NCBI GenBank assembly: GCA_946480705.1
Contig: CAMLLF010000113.1
Location: 1 to 9,084 of the forward strand
DNA: 9,084 nt
Source: an uncultured Lysobacteraceae bacterium
Lineage (GTDB): Bacteria; Pseudomonadota; Gammaproteobacteria; Xanthomonadales; Rhodanobacteraceae
Direction: 5' to 3'
Part shown: positions 6,201 through 9,084 of the stretch, in pieces
Position numbering within the stretch: the first letter of the stretch is position 1
Layout of the letters: every line of letters begins with the position of its first letter
Made by a program: the position numbers and the translations under genes
Notes under the pieces: model-generated
What the model saw: the letters and a program-made list of their open reading frames with translations, nothing else
Databases searched by the model: none
Told to the model about the DNA's origin: nothing

Positions 6201-9084
6201 TCGAGCGCGCCGAACACCGCGCCGGCGTTCACGTCGACGGCGCCGACCAGCGCGATCGTCGGCGTGACCTATGACTACGCCGCGCAGGCGACCGACGCCG
6301 AAGGCCACGTCATCACCTACGCGCTGAACACGGCGCCGACCGGCATGACGATCGAGGCGGCCACGGGCCGCGTGCGCTGGACGCCGAGCGCGACGGCGAC
6401 CAACGTGCCGGTCACCGTGAAGGCGACCGACGCGCGCGGCGCGTTCGTCACGCAGTCGTTCACGCTGAACGTCTATCCCGGCGCCAACCGCGCGCCGGTC
6501 GTCACGAGCACGCCGGGCTACACGGCCGCGCCGGCGAGCGCCTATGCCTACACCGTCACCGCGACCGACGCCGACAACGACACGCTGACGACGACCTGGC
6601 TGACCGTGCCCGGCGGCGCGACGGCGAGCGGCGCGACGGTCAACTGGACGCCGCAGGCCGCGCAGGTCGGCGAGCACACGTTCGCGCTCGAAGTGCGCGA
6701 CGGCCGCGGCGGCATCGCGTCGCAGAGCTGGGTCGTGTTCGTCAACGACGCCGCGACCAACGGCGTGCCGAGCCTCAGCGGCACGCCGGGCACGAATGCG
6801 ACCATTGCGCAGTCGTATACCTATGCACCGAGCGCGACCGATCCGGACAACGACACGCTGGCCTGGCGCCTCGCGCGCGCACCGGCCGGCATGACGATCA
6901 GCGCATCCACCGGCGCGATCGCCTGGACGCCGGTCCGCGCGCAGGTCGGCACGCATGCCGTGCGCATCGAGGTCAGCGACGGCCACGGCGGCGGCGCGTG
7001 GCAGGACTACACGATCACCGCGGCGATCGATCCGCAGAACCCGCCGCCGAACACCGCGCCGGTCATCGACAGCGAACCGCCGACCGCGGCGAAGATCGGC
7101 CGCGCGTACCGCTATGACGTGCTCGCGCACGACGACGACGGCGAGACGCTGTACTACAGCCTGCAGCAGGCACCCGCGGGCATGACGATCGCGAGCGGCA
7201 CCGGCCGCATCGACTGGGCGGCCGCGCAGACCGGCACCGTCGAGGTGCGCGTGCGCGTCGCCGACACGGCCGGTTCCTGGGCCGAGCAGAGCTGGGAGCT
7301 GACCGTCGGCGAATCCGGTGCGATGAGCCTGAACCTGCTCGTGGCACCCAACGTCGTGCTGCCGAACCAGAACGTCAATGTGAAGCTCGTGCCGCTGCGC
7401 GACGCGGGCCCGCTGACCGGCACGCTGACGCTCGACGGCCAGGCCGTCGCGCTCGACGCCGAGCTCGAAGCCGTCGTCACCGCGGCCGCGCCGGGCTATC
7501 ACACGCTGAGCGCCTCGCTGAACGACGGTGTCGAAACCGCGGTCGCCGCGGCGCAGTTCTTCGTGCTCGATCCGAGCCAGGCCGACGCGCCGCGCGTGGA
7601 CCTGACCGCACCTGAGGACACCGCGCGCATCACCAGGCCCACGGCGATCCGCGGTTCGATCCAGGACGCCGATCTGGCGAACTGGACGCTCACGCTGACC
7701 GACACCAACGGCGGCGCGCCGGTGACGCTGGCCAGCGGCACCACGACGCAGGTCGATGCGGAACTCGGCACGCTCGATCCGACGCTGCGCCTCAACGGCC
7801 AGTACCGCCTGATGCTGGAGGCGACCGACGCTGCCGGTCACCTGAGCCGCGCGACGCGCACGGTGCTGATCGACGGGGAAATGAAGGTCGGCCACTTCTC
7901 GATCACGCTCGAGGACGTGAGCCTGCCGCTGGCCGGCATCCCGATCACGGTCACGCGCACGTACGACTCGCGGCGTGCGCACGAGCGGCTCGACTTCGGC
8001 TATGGCTGGACGGTCGACTATGCGAACGTGCGCGTGCACGAATCGCGGCGCCTGGGCTTTGGCTGGTCGCTGCAGGAATACCGCAACGGCTTCTTCGCGA
8101 ACTGGTGCGTGCTGCCCAACGGCGATCCGATCGTGACGGTGACCCTGCCCGACGGCGACGTCGAACGCTTCACCGCACGCGCCGAACCGCAGTGCCAGCT
8201 GTTCGTGCCGCAGACGAACGTCAACATCGTGTTCGATCCGCAGCCCGGCACGCACAGCAGCCTGTCGCAGACCACCTTCGGCACGGTGCGCCTGATCGAG
8301 GGCAACATCGCCGATCCGGGGGCGACGAGCGAGCCGATCGACCCGAGCGGCTATCGCCTGACGACGGCCGAGGGCATCGTCTACGAGATCGACCAGGCGT
8401 TCGGCCTGAAGCGCCTGGAAGAACCCAACGGCAACACGCTGACCTTCACGGCGAACGGCGTGACGCATTCCAGCGGCCTTGCCGTGACGTTCGAGCGCGA
8501 CACGCTGGGCCGCATCACGAAGATGGTGATGCCCGACCAGACCGAGCGCACCTACGGCTACGACACGAACGGTGATCTCGAAACCGCGACCGACCAGGTC
8601 GACCAGGTCTCGCGCTACGCCTACGCGCAGCCGGCGCATCCGCATTACCTCAAGGACATCACCGACCCGCGCCAGATCCGCGTGAGCCGCAGCGAGTACG
8701 ACGCGGACGGCCGTCTGATCAAGCTCATCGACGCGAACAACAAAGAAACGCTGTTCGATCACGCGATCGCCGATCGCATCGAGACCGTGACGAACCGCCG
8801 CGGTCACGCCACCGTCTACGTCTACGACGACGAAGGCCGCGTGCTCAGCGAGACCAACTCCCTCAATGAGCGCACCGAGCACACCTACGACGCGTTCGGC
8901 AACGAGCTGACGACGACCGACCCGCGCCAGAAGACGACGACGCGCACGCTGGACGCGCGCGGCAACGTGCTGACCGAGACCAATCCCCTGCAGCAGACGA
9001 CGACGCGCACCTACAACGCGTCCAATCAACTGCTGACCGAAGTCGACGCGCTGCAGCGCCCGGTCGCGACGAACACCTACGACG
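150..9084 (+). CDS. Giant secreted multidomain vWA / beta-propeller / Ig-like / RHS (YD-repeat) protein, 3' end outside window
   Basis: One uninterrupted frame of 2,978 complete codons continues past the right edge, so the true protein is longer. The ATG at 150 was chosen because AGGGG lies 6 bases upstream and a Sec signal peptide follows, with predicted cleavage ASA|Q at residue 46. Modules in order: jelly-roll-like domain (47-257; ELNA 123-126, HRGR 150-153, GNFIDDI 244-250); Calx-beta (258-383; GSDF 304-307 and the acidic D339/E343/D344/E346 signature); DUF11-like (384-543); cadherin-like (544-633, with a DADGD motif); vWA (718-958); CARDB-like (963-1080); Ig-like segments (1081-1350); seven-bladed propeller (1355-1740); CARDB (about 1785-1905); five He_PIG-type Ig repeats (1928-2390); two further Ig-like domains (to about 2576); RHS region (2580 onward). 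Scattered cysteines outside the signal peptide fit an oxidising, exported location. No PAAR or VgrG-like part is present, so type VI delivery is not suggested. Seen: the frame, motifs and repeats. Known: these folds are adhesive or binding modules, and RHS shells often encase C-terminal toxins. Inferred: a surface or extracellular protein. Its exact activity and gene name are not recognised. Confidence 0.93.
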   Translation, partial: MKFVNVPASVDAACAAVPRVFSRISSGSLRALVLAAGLAAAPLASAQVQRTFVNLGFEQPSAGSSTCYFQVADAQVPGWTTNHPSQAGASCAPSIAAQTGPLIEIWANTFNGVNARAGTQFAELNAEAASRIYQNVCLAAGEPIDWRFSHRGRQSATTNDVTEFRVGSSTGTNRVVRAGTQSDGGGGVVTCYANDGGVNTNTCTSALATFGWRDYSGHFTWQGSTGVQAIGFEAVSAAGGATIGNFIDDIQVTLRPFVELSTASVSLRENATSGWPMLRVVGTVPAGGIVVPLTVQGTGTAVRGSDFATTGGSDTFSVTIPAGVYDGNSVALPLAAIDDTLIEDNEFVDIAITASPTNYVLSSTQVCGAAAILSARVTLLDNDVDLGVALDAPASVRDGAALTYTATYRNRTARATAGDATAHDATVSVSSTTPAGLTIHGWTCAASGGARCPGGAPNASVTGSGPIAGALLLPGGAGAAGGEVTFTVGATVTPNHCSAIGLSASLAAPAGFSEATGAQPGFTTPAPNGSSDNTASRSVSVTCNSAPVAQAASVSVTNTTTVAITLGAIDADGDALTYTVTTPPAHGTLSGTAPALTYTPASGYVGSDTFAFSANDGTATSAPATISVTVTAANRAPAFTGEAPTSVDEGATYTFANPVGDPDSGDTQNHSRLNGPDDLAVSASTGAIGWPANASIVGSNRAPNTLCYGGGTTVSAVPLMADVIAIVDESGSMIGEHAWTADFAIPFHAYLTANGIGAGGDANRYGLMGFNEAPRVIPVGGLLMGNHLDFLEATSHYVIPEFGGTEDGWNAIHGALMQYPLRENSSRQVMLITDEDRDAANVSLSYASVLAELQTYKIALTAVVNARFQCGDASVALGLGPDGLGYKADGGGGYVTCTNASAVSGDGTTIADYVNLALATGGTAWDIELLRDGGHMAESFTSALIAAQVREILTQEPTAAQADLYVHDLRLVEGANDVEVIIGNRGLAAVTQAFTVAFAADGNPFAQVEIASLANGATVTRRVPWTGGNPAQISATISAPGTIDCRADNASLAAVVARVGVTDAGGLTDERQFSIGVADVNAAPSIGSTAPTGVVPGDRYVYAVQATDPDRGDALEYTLTTAPSGMTIDRLTGVIRFAPTSNQSGSHAVTVKVADLAGLYATQSYSLSVGAGRVLPRFTSLPNRRAVQGQTYTYAPTVSAAPDAVLSFTRVEGPSGMQVDATSGAVSWGVPGDFAGKSARVALRVNDQFGGFHLQFFTLLGDKPNEPPVFTTQPPTTITGTGDYVYPTRSSDINLFETQTWSAPLKPTGAALTTTPANPAPGTWGRLTWPLTSQTPVAPAGLDLQNPWCSIVPASVRAFQPAVAWRQSSNGTSSQPLVGPLTDTDGNGVLNTNDRIAAVSVAGLGGPRLRAHDAYTGDILWTYTGGYADYEVAPAMADLEGRGQVTILYLDTTRRLVALNGDGTLRWTSSAQAGNYAFYTNAISLADLDRDGVAEILIGPAVFSANGTLRWQYPSPTYEYSRAVALDLDGDGVQEVLYRSEARSATGTLRWKTPSALANETVQHSQLAPIPVAGGAQLGVVVSEQTTAGYRLSLLRSDGTAIWRHTDQSVVDRVGTPLVADFIAEEPGYEIYSAAMEKLFSSQDGRVIWSLKGTQGARRYSGATAAALDGDNDGFLEIYSPSWDGLNRVDARTGVVTARVGSYSYQFQYAGPVPTFADPRGDGQGRLWLGEGGYAASFTPAIGNWAIGARVVHQQAYAADRIGEDMRVRVAMPGVLPAPLYVYGAPNPAVTPTQYQSDLRAFGPYIQGTSGEITLRADVRNRGTLASQPYAVAFYRGTSAIQANRIGRVELPALPVGTTATASLPGLEPSALGSGPLFAAIEPASNENECATGNNTSGGWAFQVAVTDNEAATTTQTWAAGFVQATGVAPTFTTTGPTTGNEQQPYRYDAVATSPYAGDAVTYELAFGPPGMVVDSRRGTVEWTPAWGQTGWWQFTIRATNLAGSYTQQQTWVNVTPSSAPNTAPAFTSTAPTSAIVGVTYDYAAQATDAEGHVITYALNTAPTGMTIEAATGRVRWTPSATATNVPVTVKATDARGAFVTQSFTLNVYPGANRAPVVTSTPGYTAAPASAYAYTVTATDADNDTLTTTWLTVPGGATASGATVNWTPQAAQVGEHTFALEVRDGRGGIASQSWVVFVNDAATNGVPSLSGTPGTNATIAQSYTYAPSATDPDNDTLAWRLARAPAGMTISASTGAIAWTPVRAQVGTHAVRIEVSDGHGGGAWQDYTITAAIDPQNPPPNTAPVIDSEPPTAAKIGRAYRYDVLAHDDDGETLYYSLQQAPAGMTIASGTGRIDWAAAQTGTVEVRVRVADTAGSWAEQSWELTVGESGAMSLNLLVAPNVVLPNQNVNVKLVPLRDAGPLTGTLTLDGQAVALDAELEAVVTAAAPGYHTLSASLNDGVETAVAAAQFFVLDPSQADAPRVDLTAPEDTARITRPTAIRGSIQDADLANWTLTLTDTNGGAPVTLASGTTTQVDAELGTLDPTLRLNGQYRLMLEATDAAGHLSRATRTVLIDGEMKVGHFSITLEDVSLPLAGIPITVTRTYDSRRAHERLDFGYGWTVDYANVRVHESRRLGFGWSLQEYRNGFFANWCVLPNGDPIVTVTLPDGDVERFTARAEPQCQLFVPQTNVNIVFDPQPGTHSSLSQTTFGTVRLIEGNIADPGATSEPIDPSGYRLTTAEGIVYEIDQAFGLKRLEEPNGNTLTFTANGVTHSSGLAVTFERDTLGRITKMVMPDQTERTYGYDTNGDLETATDQVDQVSRYAYAQPAHPHYLKDITDPRQIRVSRSEYDADGRLIKLIDANNKETLFDHAIADRIETVTNRRGHATVYVYDDEGRVLSETNSLNERTEHTYDAFGNELTTTDPRQKTTTRTLDARGNVLTETNPLQQTTTRTYNASNQLLTEVDALQRPVATNTYD
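921..1298 (+). other. Calx-beta domain (residues about 258-383)
   Basis: The family's hallmark order is visible: GSDF at residues 304-307, a VTIPAG strand, then the acidic calcium-loop signature D339 / E343 / D344 / N345 / E346-F347, ending in LLDND just before residue 384. Calx-beta domains bind calcium between stacked beta-sandwiches and are common in bacterial surface proteins. The preceding jelly-roll domain and following DUF11-like domain join it without long linkers. Confidence 0.75.
2301..3023 (+). other. von Willebrand factor type A domain with intact MIDAS (residues about 718-958)
   Basis: A hydrophobic strand (VIAIV) leads into DESGS at residues 728-732, the DxSxS metal-ion-dependent adhesion site. 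The MIDAS threonine is in GGTEDG (T805) and the distal aspartate in LITDED (D834). All five expected metal ligands are therefore present. vWA domains with a complete MIDAS bind protein ligands or matrix through a divalent cation. Residues 634-717 upstream look like an Ig-like domain without its last strands, as if the vWA replaces or is inserted into its end. A CARDB-like domain (from residue 963) follows. Confidence 0.85.
3390..4196 (+). repeat. Three Ig-like (He_PIG/Put_Ig type) segments before the propeller
   Basis: The first (residues 1081-1172) is canonical: N-x-AP opening, ATDPD acidic turn, PSGMTI, TGVI and VKVAD. The second (1173-1264) keeps the pattern, with TYTYAP, PSGMQVD and SGAVSW, but lacks the acidic turn. 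The third (1265 to about 1350) opens with NEPPVF but then diverges and ends near C1349 as the propeller begins. Such domains act as rigid spacers. Confidence 0.65.
4212..5369 (+). other. Seven-bladed beta-propeller with FG-GAP/PQQ-like repeats (residues about 1355-1740)
   Basis: A G-x-x-x-W strand motif recurs seven times, beginning at residues 1417 (GDILW), 1463, 1507 and 1547 (GTLRW each), 1599 (GTAIW), 1645 (GRVIW) and 1694 (GVVTA, Trp lost). The spacing is 40-52 residues, as expected for propeller blades. Acidic FG-GAP/VCBS-type calcium loops of the D-x-D-x-D-G-x-x-E kind lie at residues 1487-1495, 1527-1535 and 1669-1677. An EF-hand-like loop (DTDGNGVLNTND, 1383-1394) precedes the first blade. 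Such propellers mediate ligand or matrix binding in secreted bacterial proteins. The PQQ-type resemblance is in strand pattern only; enzymatic activity is not implied. Confidence 0.75.
5931..7319 (+). repeat. Tandem array of five He_PIG-type Ig-like domains (residues 1928-2390)
   Basis: Units start at 5931, 6213, 6486, 6759 and 7050, with lengths of 94, 91, 91, 97 and 90 codons; two adjacent units are exactly 273 bases. The last four open with N-x-xP. The shared pattern is an acidic ATD-D turn, P-x-GM-x-I/V, TG-x-I/V-x-W-T-P, a Q-x-G turn, and a V-x-D-G-x-GG strand before a Q-rich closing strand. The first unit is the most diverged, with an extra GWW after the Q-x-G turn. Function is probably structural, spacing the binding modules from the RHS part. 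Similarity between units is mostly at protein level, with only short DNA identities. Confidence 0.8.
7887..9084 (+). repeat. RHS-type N-terminal region followed by YD repeats, cut off by the window edge
   Basis: From residue 2580 the sequence takes on the RHS entry pattern: VGHFSITL, PLAGIPITVTRTYDSR (YD at 2605), then FGYGW and LGFGW on either side of a short insert, and PDGDVERF. YD repeats follow. Their Tyr (or equivalent) positions are 2804, 2850, 2892, 2913, 2934 (Leu), 2955 and 2977, so the last units settle to a 21-22 residue period of the form YD-x-x-G-x-x-L-x-x-x-x-(D/N)-x-x-x-x-x-T-x-x. In known RHS and Tc proteins these repeats spiral into a hollow shell around the C-terminal domain. 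The DPxG-type core end and any cargo are not reached here. Confidence 0.85.

Noticed and set aside
5253..9029. Long minus-strand open frame of 1,258 codons
   Set aside because: It is an in-register shadow of the sense gene with a TTG start, an Arg/Val/Ala/His/Asp-biased product and no recognisable domain. The sense strand here shows clear Ig and RHS motifs.
1..9084. Frameshift or assembly join within the giant gene
   Set aside because: The frame was followed codon by codon from 150 to 9083 without a stop or a loss of codon bias, and domain motifs stay in the same frame throughout.

Overview
The window holds one gene. A single + strand reading frame starts at about position 150, has no stop codon, and runs off the right-hand edge. 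At least 2,978 codons of a giant secreted protein are visible; its C-terminus and anything downstream lie outside the window. The remaining sequence is a short leader of about 150 bases on the left. No RNA gene, mobile element, CRISPR array or second gene was found.

Organism: the DNA is very GC-rich. Codons ending in C or G dominate, with marked preference for NCG codons (gcg, acg, tcg, ccg). TCA, TTA and CTA are completely absent as codons from about 5256 to 9029. With a Gram-negative-looking Sec signal peptide and this family of giant Ig/RHS proteins, a high-GC proteobacterium is likely, perhaps a Xanthomonadales/Rhodanobacteraceae-like gammaproteobacterium. This is tentative, because no taxonomic marker gene is present.

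Layout, in residues of the product: signal peptide 1-46; N-terminal jelly-roll-like domain with conserved ELNA, HRGR and GNFIDDI motifs 47-257; Calx-beta domain 258-383; DUF11-like domain 384-543; cadherin-like domain 544-633; incomplete Ig-like domain 634-717; von Willebrand factor A (vWA) domain with an intact metal site 718-958; CARDB-like domain 963-1080; three Ig-like (He_PIG/Put_Ig type) segments 1081-1350; an apparent seven-bladed beta-propeller with FG-GAP-type calcium loops 1355-1740; second CARDB-like domain about 1785-1905; five He_PIG-type Ig repeats 1928-2390; two more Ig-like domains 2391-2576; then an RHS N-terminal region and YD repeats from 2580 to the edge.

Interpretation: this looks like a Sec-exported, calcium-stabilised, rod-like surface or extracellular protein. 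Its binding modules (vWA, propeller, Ig, jelly roll) lie in front of an RHS shell. Family knowledge suggests the RHS shell may enclose a variable C-terminal domain, possibly a toxin, encoded just beyond the window. That last point is inference, since neither the RHS core end nor a toxin is visible.
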